Part shown: one piece after another, positions 21,363-44,837 of the stretch
Position numbering within the stretch: position 1 is the first letter of the stretch
How the letters are laid out: each line of letters begins with the position of its first letter
Source of the DNA: Halocaridina rubra
Lineage: Eukaryota > Arthropoda > Malacostraca > Decapoda > Atyidae
DNA: 64,000 nt
Assembly (NCBI GenBank): GCA_037179515.1
Contig: JAXCGZ010003818.1
Span: 97,001 to 161,000 of the forward strand
Reading direction: 5' to 3'
Made by a program: the position numbers and the translations under genes
The notes under the pieces: generated by a model
The model's database searches: none
Told to the model about the DNA's origin: nothing
What the model saw: the letters and a program-made list of their open reading frames with translations, nothing else

Positions 21363-21540
21363 TGTATGTATAACTTTTGTGCTGATTAATTCGTGCGCTT
21401 TGCATTGCGCTATTGTTTTGTTGTGTTTACTCAGGTAGAACACTCCATGTCGGACATCTAAGTTTGAGTAATAAAACCTCCACTTTTCTCACGATTTTTA
21501 ATGGCATTCTCCTCACCCATCTTTCTCAAAGTATGGAACA
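21363..21540 (+). repeat. Gypsy-2 3' LTR
   Basis: A 178-bp copy of 16530-16708 with two differences, ending TATGGAACA directly before the duplicated GTACT. No convincing polypurine tract is visible just upstream; the preceding 30 bases are T-rich. Confidence 0.92.
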
Positions 21541-21545
21541 GTACT

Positions 21546-21986
21546 GAACAATAGGAGACCCTTATTCCTAACTGTTTTGGCCATACTGATATTAGGAAAC
21601 CTTATTTTAAGTAAGTGGTTAGGTCTGGGAATCCTAATTATTGAGTCTATCTTTACTTCGGGGTTACGGAGTTCTATTTCTGTTTTTATTTCGTCATCTT
21701 CATGTTGGGTGATGTACATATCTAAGCCGAGAAGGACTACTGTTCTTTGAGCGTTCAGTTCAGGTGGCATGTTTATTTCGAACTTGTTACTATTGAATAT
21801 GGCTTTGACTTCTGGAGTGCATATTTTCTCTAAGTATTCGTCAGGAAGGACAAGAATGAAGCCAGATACGATATTGATTATTTTGTATATGATTATATTT
21901 CCTTCATTCAGACATTTATATACGTCATTTTTACGCTGAGTTTGATCCCTCGAGGGGTCACGGTCTTTTATTCGAATGCGGCCCAT
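21546..21986 (-). pseudogene. Old LINE ORF1, N-terminal half
   Basis: Starts at an ATG complementary to 21984-21986 (MGRIRIKDRDPSRDQTQRKN) and runs minus-strand to the Gypsy-2 insertion site at 21545, continuing at 16529. This is the poorly conserved N-terminal part of an I/Jockey-type ORF1, which includes an RRM-like segment before the knuckles (LLKIRFPNISMAKTVRNKG near its end). It marks the 5' end of the old LINE coding region; its 5' UTR would extend to the right but I cannot set its edge. Confidence 0.75.
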
Positions 21987-22759
21987 TATTTATACATTTC
22001 CAGACGGGTGATTTCAAGACAACAGCAAATAATGATCTCGCTTTTTACGAAAATAATTCATTTAGAATGATTTTGGGAACGAAAAAAACAAAAAAGAAAA
22101 TATTGTTACTCAATTTATTGGTAGAACCCAGTGGAAAATTCCAGGTAAAAGTTACCACTTGAATGACCTTTACAAGTGATTACGGTCTTTTTAATTAGGT
22201 AGTTAAGAGAAACACAATGTCCAATCACTGGTTCCCCAAAATCGAGTTTACACACAGAATTCTACTTTTAGACCACTAGGTTAAAATAACGCAATTTTAA
22301 CGAAGATCTAGGTTTGATTTCAATTTAAAAAAATGCAATTGAAAACGAAACCAACTTAATGCAAATCAAAAATTTAAAAGGAGTTTTAGATAGAGAAACA
22401 GATTTTCGTGCTTAGGATTGGGAAGGGAGAAGATAGGAAACTACAAGGAGGCTACTGTGATGTATGGGGACAGTGGACGGTGTTAATTCACCAGGGGCGG
22501 AGTTCTCCCCTCTGTGCTGCTGGCTTAACCTACCAGCAACACCTGCTCGCAGCTCACAGCAAGCTCAGCAGAAGCTGCAACCACCCTGCAGGTAAAAACA
22601 GGGTAGTCACAGCCAGTAAAGTAAGGATAATGTTTGTAAGGGTCTGTGTTTTAGCAGGGCTATTGACAGACGTGCGTGTAGTCATCTACACTCTAATGCA
22701 GTGACAGTGTGAATGATGCTGATGCTGTTTTGCGCATATGTAGGTGTTCCTCTGATCAT
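21987..22759. other. Unassigned; possible 5' leader of the old LINE, then unique DNA
   Basis: No coding region is supported. The first few hundred bases may be the 5' untranslated part of the old LINE. Positions 22410-22700 are less A/T-rich than the surroundings and contain CTGCAGGTAAAA, a donor-like site, but no conserved protein. Confidence 0.3.
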
Positions 22760-25700
22760 ATGTGTCTGGGTTGCCAGGTTTGGCATAATTATGCCAATTT
22801 GGGGTATTTTTGGTCTATTTGGCATAAGAAAATTTCAATAATATGCCAAAAAGTATAATATATAAAGGGAAAAGGAGTTCTTGAGCTTGACAGGTAGATG
22901 TAATGCATACCACTGCAAAATTTTCAACATCGGAATAACTTCCATAATGAAAAAAAAATACTTTGGTGTAACACAAGAAAGGAGCTAAGCATATTACAGA
23001 TTATGAAGCAGTGGTAAAACAGGGTAAGCCTATTCAACCATATTTTGGAACTTCTGCTTATGAAACAAATTTGAAAGTGAAATGAACTGTAGAGTAGCAA
23101 ATGCATTCCATTGCAGCAGTAGTAGTAGTAGTATAATTGGGTGGGATATGCCTTTTGCAACGGCTGCCAAGTCTTGGTTTTGCTTTGCTAGATTGTTTGT
23201 GCTGTTTTTATTATTTGATTTCTTTTTCTACAAATTCTTTTTATATTTTTTTTTCTTTGATATCTTTTTCACTACAATATCTAAATAACAATATATTAGC
23301 AATTATTTAAATTTTCTTTTCTATATATGGTTGTGCGAAAAAAACTATATTCTGTTCTTATTTGTGCATATGTTTCACAAAATCATAGAAAATGTTCTAG
23401 GCTCTCTTCACATTGTTCACACGTTGGGCAGGTAGTATCTTTATTATTAAATTTATTTCTCCATCGTAGATCTAGGGTGTTGGTTCGGCATCTTTCTAGT
23501 AATCTCGATTCCTCAGTATTGTCATACCATGAAATTTCTTGTATTTTGTTTTTGTATTCTTTATATAGTACCAGAGTTGATTTATCTTCTATTTCTGTTT
23601 TCCATATATTCTCTTAGCTTTTTCATCCAAGGCATTTTGTTCTCTTCATATTGTTTTTTGAATATTTCCCTTAGTAACTCATTTCCATTTTCTTCAATGG
23701 CATGCTTGGCATGTTGCTGTATAAGAGGGTAGCTGCAAGATTGCTCTGTACACTTTATATTCAATTTTTTGAAGGTCTTGTAAGTCTGTTTCCCTATATA
23801 CTAATACATCTGCACCATAAAGATATGATGGCATTGCCAGTCCTTTCCAGTACGTTTTTCTGATAAGTAGCCTATTGCAGCTGGTTTCAATTATTGAGTA
23901 TATTGTATTTGGTATTTAATTTCTTCTGCTATTTTTATTCCTAATATTTCTTGTGGTATATTTTCTTGCTTCTTAATATATAGTAGTATATTGCTCTTTT
24001 GTTTATTTAGGGATAGACCACAAAATGAAGCTATACTTTGTAGCTTTTCTATGCAAATTTGAGCGTCAGAATTAGCCCCTCATCTGCAAATAATAAAGCT
24101 GGGATATGAAAATGTTCATTTCTGAAACCTTTCTGATTTTCTTCTATTTTTTTTAATTATTATGTATGTTATTATTAAAAAGAAAACTGTTAATCCATTA
24201 CATCCTTGTCTAATTCCGCTGCTGATGGTTATGTCTGCTTCTCTTACTTGGTTTAGGTATCATTATTGTAAATGTCACTGGTGACATCAATTATGTTGGC
24301 ATCAGTGTTTAGTTCTTTTAGAGCTTCTATCAGTTTCCTTCTTTCTCCGAGCAGTTTTTCATCTTACTGAAATAATCAAGAAGAGCAGTAAGAAGAAAAC
24401 ATATGAACACATCAGACTAACGAACAAAGTGTGTAAAGCTCATTTCAAACATTGTTGCTTAATCTTAATTTGAAGTACTTATTGGAGAGTTAAAGTAAGT
24501 CAAGGTATCATTGCTTATAGAAGAGTCCGCAGATGTATCAGTTTCTAAGCTCTATTGTTTTTGTGTGAAATTCCACTCTTACAAAAATACTGTTTTGAAA
24601 AGAGAATTCCTTGCATTACAACAAACATCAGCCACTTCTGAGAGTATATTTAAGGCAATATTTGATTGTTTTGCTAAGATAAAACTGGGTCTGGCAAACT
24701 GCATTAGATTTTCCTCTGACTGTGCAAGTAATGTTGGTGGTGCCCACAAGTCTGTCCTGTCTTGCCTGTAGAAGTTTCACTTAGGGTTATTTTCATCATT
24801 TGTACGTATCACATCCTTGCTCTTTGTGCTGAGAATACTTTTAAAAAATTACTCTCAAATTTGAATTAGGTGTCAGCAAAACTGGCACGATGGTTCTAGT
24901 GGAGGACTTGCTCCAGGTGTTTAATGCAATCAATGATAAGTATGTTCATCCTTCTAAATTCTTTACTCCCAACAAGATGGCTTGTCAAGGGTAAAAGTAT
25001 TTTTTCACTCTGTCACAATGGCAAGAACTGACAGCTTACTTTTCTGTGATAAATTATTAGGATAAAAACTACCAAGGACAAATGTTGAAAAAAATGCTTG
25101 TTGATCACCGTAACTTTTTGTATTTGACATTGGTGTTACCTATTATTCAAGACTTTGAGAAAGAACATGCAGCTTTCCAGGCCAAGAATCCTAATTCTGT
25201 TAAAGATTTTGAATATACACGTCAGCTGCACAGGACACTTCTGGTAAGAGTATATGAAGGAGGATCATCAGAATCAAATATTTCACCAATGTAGAAGATA
25301 GCTTTTGAGTAAAGTATAAGCAAGTATTTAAGATGGTGCAGCTACGTTTGGAAGATACACATGGAAACACGATATCAAGATTTTTAGATTGAAGCTTATG
25401 CAGTTAGAAAAGAAGGTGAGTGAAATCTTGGACATAATCTGTGTAAATGATTGTAATGCCTGTGAATGCTTGAGCCATTTCAGAAAAGAGCTCCGTGTTG
25501 CCTAATTCACTTCTTTGAAATTCACCAATTTTTTGTGACAAAATAGCAAACTGATACAGAAAGTTTAAACATGTCAACTGGAAGGATGCATGTGATGATA
25601 AAGGTATCCCTGATGATCCAATAGCATACTGCTCTGTGTTCAAAAGTACAAAAATGCTCTAGACAAAATTTGCTCTGAAGAGTAGACTAGGAAACAAATT

Positions 25701-25850
25701 TTCAACTAAACTATTGTCAGGTATCATAAGATCAAAATCAAAATTTAATTTCTGTGGAAACTGCAGCAAAAATTTAATTTTTACAAAGAAAATGCTTAGT
25801 GTGTTCATTGACTAAGTATGGAACACATGATGGATCATTTACGTCCAGCA
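22760..25850 (+). pseudogene. hAT-superfamily (ZBED-like) transposase remnant, split by a LINE
   Basis: Scattered plus-strand fragments match the order of a hAT transposase. Around 22890-23180 there is a possible zinc-finger start and a DMPFATA-type segment. At 24511-24771 an 86-residue open piece contains LIEESADVSVSKLYCFC and RFSSDCASNVGGAHKSVLS, the signature around the first catalytic Asp and the SDGASN box (Asp replaced in the DES motif). Further fragments run to about 25650. Many stops and frame changes show long decay. TTTGGCATA-type motifs recur near both ends (22780-22850 and 26410-26450) and may be subterminal repeats; true ends were not established. Positions about 23330-24370 are a foreign LINE. 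Confidence 0.65.
23330..24370 (-). pseudogene. LINE 3' fragment (RT palm to C-terminal zinc motif), minus strand
   Basis: Read on the minus strand, a degraded RT segment with a GIRQGCNGLTVF-like box (the SGVPQG position), a palm remnant, a thumb, then KMPWMKKLREYMENRNRR and a C-terminal Cys/His cluster of the form C-x2-C-x2-C-x7-H-F-L (TCPTCEQCEESLEHFL near 23400). Such a C-terminal knuckle is typical of several LINE clades. Several stops and frame changes are present. It interrupts the plus-strand hAT remnant, so it inserted later. Confidence 0.65.
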
Positions 25851-25975
25851 GTACATGTACACCACTAACCCCATATGCACAAAATGACATGCAAATGAAG
25901 ACTTTAATGATATTCTTACTGTTTTACTTTGAACATTGGTGAATTGATAACTAATTTGGGTAATTTACTGAAATT

Positions 25976-26288
25976 GCGCATATCTCAACTGAGAGGTGAA
26001 AATTATATTTAGCCTATAGTTCTGGATATGTTTTGCATGAATATGATCTTGAAAACAGTCGAAAAATATATGCTAACCTAAATTAGGGTCTTTTACAACG
26101 TTTTCCGTATGGTTTTTTGTTTCTGAAAGAATGTGACCAAGAAAACTTGCAAATTACTATTTTTAGATTAGGTATGGTTGGGTTAGGTTAGCATATATTT
26201 TTCGACCGGTTTCAAGGTCATATCCATTCAAAAAACATCAAAAACTCTAGGAAAAATATGATTTACACCTCCAAGTTGAGATGGGTGC
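25976..26288. mobile_element. Foldback MITE, 313 bp, arms about 110 bp
   Basis: The left half from GCGCATATCTCAAC to about 26090 and the right half from about 26185 to GTTGAGATGGGTGC are imperfect reverse complements over roughly 110 bases each, around a 90-base centre. AATT lies on both outer sides (25972-25975 and 26289-26292), a possible 4-bp target duplication. The right arm contains GGGTTAGGTTAGC, resembling the arthropod TTAGG telomere repeat. There is no coding capacity. Confidence 0.7.
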
Positions 26289-27618
26289 AATTGTAAAAAA
26301 TACCCTTATATGTTTGTTGATTTATAATGCTTACCTAATGTCTTAGGGGAGAATACAAGAATCAGCAAATATATGACATATTTTAAGGGGAATATACATG
26401 TAATACTGATCGGTGAAATTTGGCATATTTTCGGGACATTTGGCATATTTTGGTGAAATCAAATACAAGGACAATGTGTATTGCGATATACCTGTATTCA
26501 TGTTGTTCCCATAGTTTAGTACTGAATACCGTTATCTGAAGCTATTGATGTTAAGCTTTTGTGTTAGTGTAATTACTTATTAGATGTAAACTCACTGATG
26601 CTATAAGCAGACAATATGCATGAAAAGAACTTGAGTTATAGTGACCAAAAATTATGCTCATTTAATTCACTGCTACAATCTGAATTTCAAAGAAAAAGGA
26701 TAACATTGTTGCAATTCTTCCGTAACATACATCACAGTCATTGTAGAATTAGTAAATAATATTCATTGAAAAAAAAAGAAGAGAAAAGTCTTCTTGATCT
26801 GCTCATTTGAAAACGATATGCTCAGATCTGCATATCATTATCTAAGAGCTGCAGCTCTACCATCCTCTTTATAAGCTTGCAAGAACAATATCCAATATAT
26901 TTTTCTCAATATGATGCCATATCCAGCCGAAGCCAGAACGTAAACCACAGCTGGATAAAAATGGGTGGCAACATCGTTCCTTCATACCCTGCCCATTCTC
27001 ACACTTCCATCAGCTGTTTTGCGGCAAGGAAAAGTTTTGATGGATGGGACTGTCAACCCTCAGTAATGCAAACAATATTGGTATGATCGACAGAATACCT
27101 GAACAATATGGACAGCCAAAGAGTTTGGAGTCCTTCTTTGTATATAGATCAGAGAAAATTCCCCCAGAAATAATGTAGCAAAAAAACACCAAAGACGTGT
27201 CATATGGGCATACAAATTGCTGACATATAAGTAATTACAGAATATTTTAAAAGCTATGTCAGTTGTTTTTTACAGTGATAGAATGACAGATGATTTTGTT
27301 TCAGAGGAGATATGTTTTAGGTATGCCTAACTGTATAAGGAAGTAAGTGATATATTTTTGGGACACTAAATATCACATAAGTCTCATTTTGACAAATTAA
27401 AACAAATTCCAAATACATATTTTGGAGATAGGGATTGGTTATAAAATATGTTAGAAACAGCTTATATTCATGAAATGGTAGAACTGAAAACATGACGCCT
27501 GAAAAAATACAAAGTTTTGTTTTATAATGCCTAAGTATATATAAAAATATCTGACATACAATTATGACTGATCAATTATATATAAAAATGTTATACAAAT
27601 TCACAATAAATGAACAAG
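26289..27618. other. A/T-rich DNA without recognisable genes
   Basis: Apart from the possible right edge of the hAT remnant near 26410-26460, no conserved coding region, RNA gene or repeat was recognised. Confidence 0.4.
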
Positions 27619-28031
<413 letters not shown>

Positions 28032-28033
28032 TA

Positions 28034-31000
28034 TATCCTCCATGCTGATAAGCATAAACATCACTATTAGTTGCCTCCCCTTGGGTAATGTCAAATATTA
28101 TTCCCTCTGTCTGATTAGCAAACTCACTCAGCCTAAGATATGAGAAACCATGGTTGGTGCATCTACAGTCTACTTTCTCTGTAAAGGTGAACTATAACCA
28201 TACCCTTGCTGTGATAGAGGGAACTGCAAAGGCTAATAGCCATGTCATTATCTTATTTATTTCAGTACCTTTTTGTAAGGGGGTGCAGGAATGGTCTCCA
28301 TACGTTTGTGTTTCTTACTTGTATCTTTTTGTCACACAACTTTTGAAAATATATAAAGTGATAATTAGCCTGATATAATTCTAAATGTTATTGTGTCCTA
28401 AGCTCAAGTTAGGCACAATAAACATTTCTACTTGGTCACCATCCCAACATTTTAATTTTCTATTAATCTTAAAAATACGACAATTAAGCTCAAGCTCCAT
28501 GAAAACTAGATGATTAACATAATTTAAAGCTTCCCAATTTTGCGTTGGTTATAGTGGGCGGAATCGAGTTTCCTATTTGTGACAATATTGCATGTTCAGT
28601 ATTTATAGAGATAAAAAGTGTTTATCAAAACAGGTGTCTCATAGGCTGAGGGCAATGATCTCATAATTTTCTTTTCTCTCAGAAATCATGTTAGAGATTA
28701 CATAAAAAAATTGGACACTTTTCTTGAATACGTTTTTTTCTGTACATCTAGTTCAGTAGACATGTATATCCCTCCTACCTCATTCCCTTTTTGCTGTTCT
28801 ACTTCTCTCTTCTGTTTCTAACTCCTCAAATATGATGAAGTCAGGGCCGTCAAGCTATGCTGATCTCCCCAAGGTATCTGGGGAATGGTTTATGGTATTA
28901 CTTCTTCACTGGAACGCTTCTGATTGTAAATATAGTCTACTGTACACAGACATCTCAGAATAGAATTTTTCCTCATCCTACAACATGGGTATATGTTTGT
29001 GATAGTAAAAAGGAGGCTTTCAGCAATAATATCTATGATCACACCTCCCAAGGTAGAGGAAATACCAAAAGCAATCAAACTGCAAGCTATAAGAGATTTC
29101 CTTTTATTTCAGAAATCTATAATTACACATTTTCATTTAACAATAGAGCATAGACTTCAAGACAACTTACTTTTCAAGCAAATATTTTGTCAATAAAATT
29201 TAGCTATAGGTACAATTACAATTATCATCATAGGTAAGAAATAATTACAATGTTTTGCTTTTTGGATAGTGCCATTGTGCATTTTTTATCAATATTTGTT
29301 TTATAATAGTAGTACTTTCTATCAGTTTTTATCACTGTAAAACAGACTACTTAGATTACAAATTTACATAAAGAAAATCTTTCAATAATATATAAATACA
29401 ATTATAAATATTTTTTTTTTTGTAATTTACATCTAAGTTACTCATTTGCTGCAGGAAAGAACAAGGATTAACTGATGATCTAAAGTATACAACAAATCAA
29501 GTATCTTTGTATTATGCTGTTGAAGTAAATGGCAGTTACGGTATCGACATGCTTCAACACTCTTCTATGCAACTCAAAGGTGTAAATGTATTGAAACAGT
29601 GAGCCAAATATTCAGCCTATTATTTCAATGAGCTCAGGTTTAAAAATAAGTTAGTATATTTCTCCTGCAGCTCTACACCTGAAGAAAACGTCCAAACTAC
29701 TTATAACAGCAAAGATTTATTGATTTTAAATATCTTTATAACCATATATCAAAGACTGAATAGTGGATTTTAATTCAGCTTCCTGGAATCCATCAGGAAA
29801 TGGTTCTCTATTTGCTAGCTGCTACACAGTGTATCCTTCAGTAACAGATATAGAGCTCAATATTCCGGTTATATGTTAACTTCGCAAAAAAGAATCGGAA
29901 ATAGTTCTGGTTTCAAACACAGACACCAACAGAAAACTAACCTATCAATCCATTGTATGTTGCTCGACTATATGCTGTTGGCCTGTTTCTTACTGTTTCT
30001 ATTGTCTTTCAACAGTACTTACTAACGCAAAACCCATGGGCTATGGACATAATTATAACTGGGCAAAATATATTGGGAAAAGTTAGAGAAAACATTACGA
30101 CTAATTCAAGGTCAATGTGAAGATTTGGTATATATATTTGTTAGGCCATGGATATATTATTTAACAAATATATAAGAGAAATCAACCAAAAATACAAACT
30201 TGCCTGGAATTTTTAGGTCTAAGGCACAAGTATTTCTTATCTAAAAATCGGTTTTCCATCTAGTAATGTTTTCCAAAAGTATCTTTGCAGGGTCATTCTT
30301 TCTTTCAAATATCATTCCAGCATCAGAGTTGGTGATACTTTCCTTACATCATACAATAACACTTCACAATTTGGGCGTAAAAAATATGACGTGACAAAAT
30401 AATTAAGTGCATAGTATCACAGTTCTCCTGACAGATTTAATCAATAATTTTGAAAAAGAATAAGAGCCATATTTACTTAAACTGTACTGTTCATAAGTTA
30501 TGTTAAAATCATGAGTTTCTGGTATCACTTTTTCATCTATTATTTGAAAATTTTAGCTTTAGAAGTGCATAAAGCAATTCTCCAAAACCTTTTAATAGCT
30601 ATTAATACTATACTAAAAAGCACAGTATATATAATAAATCTTGCATTTTGTGCTTCTGTTGCATAAATATTGATATCAGAGATTAGGCTCTTATTTCTCA
30701 TTTAAGTCTCAAAAGGCGAGTTTGCTAGTCATCACTGACAGGCAATTGAGGACTTTGAATAATGCCAGCACATCATTAACTGATTTATAATTGTATGTCA
30801 AGCAGTTATGCTGGTTCTGCTATATTGGAGATATAGATAAAGATGGTGCTGTAAAACATCAAGTGCTCTCATCTAGATGAGAAAAACTTAAATGAGGTAT
30901 CCGGGACAATGTTTAATACAGCACTTCATGGTTGGGAAAAAAAGGTTACAAAGTATTGGTTACTGCTGGTCTGTGATTGAAAACTGCACTATTTCTATGA

Positions 31001-31764
31001 GGATGACATTTACCCTAAAAGTCAGCACACCATTATGCATGTATGGCAGGAACATAAACTTCTGTATCTGTTTTAAAACTGTTTTCAGATAGCTTAGTCA
31101 CTACAGTCAGAGAATCATATCTTAGTGGACCGCAGGGAGAGAGCCAGAAAACTATATCGCAGTTAGCCATTCATGAGCAGGCACACGTACTTGAAAAAAT
31201 ACATATTATCTATGGTAACAGTTTGGGAGTTCTAAATTATTTTTTCTATACTTTTCATCAACATTAGTCCATCCGAAACACATAATAGCTATATGATTAA
31301 ATGAGATCTTAGCATTCAGAAAGTTACATTCTTTACAGCTAGGCTTTTCTGGATTCCTTTCATTTTAACAAATATTAGTGTATGCCTCTTTTCTTAACAA
31401 AATTGAACAGCATGCAAGTTTTAGTAAATTGTGCAAATTAAAAAAAAATATCATCAGAAATATTTCTTAACTAGGACATATAACTATGAACACTTAGTGG
31501 ATAAATATTTACAATATAAATGTAGAGCATAAAGTTTCAATAAATATCATTAACATCATAATACACTGTATGCTTTCATATTGTAACTTAAGTTTGTTGA
31601 TTCTAAAAGTTATTTCTCTCTTGATCCTAATTTAGAAATTATTTAAATGAATATTTCAGCAGTAACATGAAATTTCATTACCCATGTGACATTAAATAAG
31701 GTAACCTACTAAGCAATTATGCTTCTGGAACTATAAACATTCATTTTCACTCAGGAAAGACACT
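28034..31764. other. Unassigned A/T-rich DNA, includes the 3' UTR of the aminopeptidase gene
   Basis: The minus-strand 3' UTR of the aminopeptidase gene must begin at 31764 and run leftward. Its end could not be set: one minus-strand AATAAA lies at 29716-29721 and others are possible. The rest shows no conserved reading frame or known repeat. Confidence 0.4.
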
Positions 31765-43828
<12,064 letters not shown>

Positions 43829-44837
43829 CTGAACAAAAGGAAATGAGTTGCAAAAACACACACTACATGCAAAATGCATATAAAATTGATTCAGTTTATG
43901 TAGAATATTCTAATTACAGAAGTGGTGAATATTTTTACCAACACTCAATAAAAATTATAATCTCACAACCTGTAGCTTATGCATGGAGTTATTTTTCAAA
44001 AGAAATGTTAAAAAATGTATCCCTGAATCATAAAAAAGAAAATTATTCTATACCATACATGTAAATATAATTTGTTGATATTTCGTTGAAAACAAGCTTT
44101 TTGTATTAAAATTTACTTTAATTAAAAAAAAATCATGTCCATAACATTTCGTACCACCTATAAATTACTGCTGTTACAACTATGTAATTATCATAATACT
44201 GATCTCCTCCTGGTTTTTATGGAGATGTGTTAAATTGTATTGCTATATAATAAATTGCATTCCATATGGATATACAGTACACTTTGTCACTATTGTAGAA
44301 ATTAAACTGTTTATTAATGCAAAGCAGTACACTTTGTCACTGTTGTAGAAATTAAACTGTATATTAATACAAAGCGGTGCATATCTACAGATGAAAGCAC
44401 AGCTTTGGCATTTGCTCAGTTTACAGGTCATTGATATAATGATATGATCAAACATTATACAATAAGTATGAGCCTTAAGTATGATGACAATAACAACAGA
44501 AAATTACAAAAGCTTAAATCTATTTAAAAATATTGTTGACAGATACAGAACAATGCAAATGGCTTACAAACTGATAACAGATTAATTAAAAAATAAATAA
44601 AAGATGAGAAAACATGCTTAGAAGCTCATGAATAATTTGATAAGAAAATTAAACGAAGCTCTTCATTTGCTCTTTCATTCTGATTCCCAGATATGAGAAT
44701 ACATCTCGCATGGCTTAATTAAAAAAAAGAAAAAGAAATTAAGAGTAAAAGATGAGCACTTGCATGAGACAAGGGACAAGAAAAGCAAAATAATCACTCC
44801 ATATACTGAGCTTTATATTTAACACTTTACCAGGGAT
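43829..44837. other. Intron DNA with a 50-bp direct tandem repeat
   Basis: No gene seen. Positions 44275-44324 and 44325-44374 are two adjacent 50-bp units, nearly identical (cagtacactttgtcact...), differing at a few bases. Confidence 0.7.

Larger units (their letters stand above)
16530..21540 (+). mobile_element. Gypsy-2: Ty3/Gypsy LTR retrotransposon (K02A2.6/Mag-like), recently inserted, broken
   Basis: A 5011-bp plus-strand element with short LTRs at 16530-16708 and 21363-21540, flanked by GTACT at 16525-16529 and 21541-21545 (5-bp target-site duplication). It sits inside ORF1 of the old minus-strand LINE; taking it out rejoins the ORF1 frame. The two LTRs differ at only two positions, so it is young. 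Gag and pol nevertheless carry a stop codon, a frame change and a small deletion. The protease, RT and integrase style resembles the Mag/K02A2.6-like group; this is a motif-level judgement. Confidence 0.93.

Noticed and set aside
22408..22704. 98-codon plus-strand frame in a less A/T-rich patch
   Set aside because: No recognisable domain; only a donor-like site, which is not enough to call an exon.
28857..29196. Overlapping open frames of 60-98 codons
   Set aside because: No conserved motif on either strand and A/T-rich composition; treated as chance.
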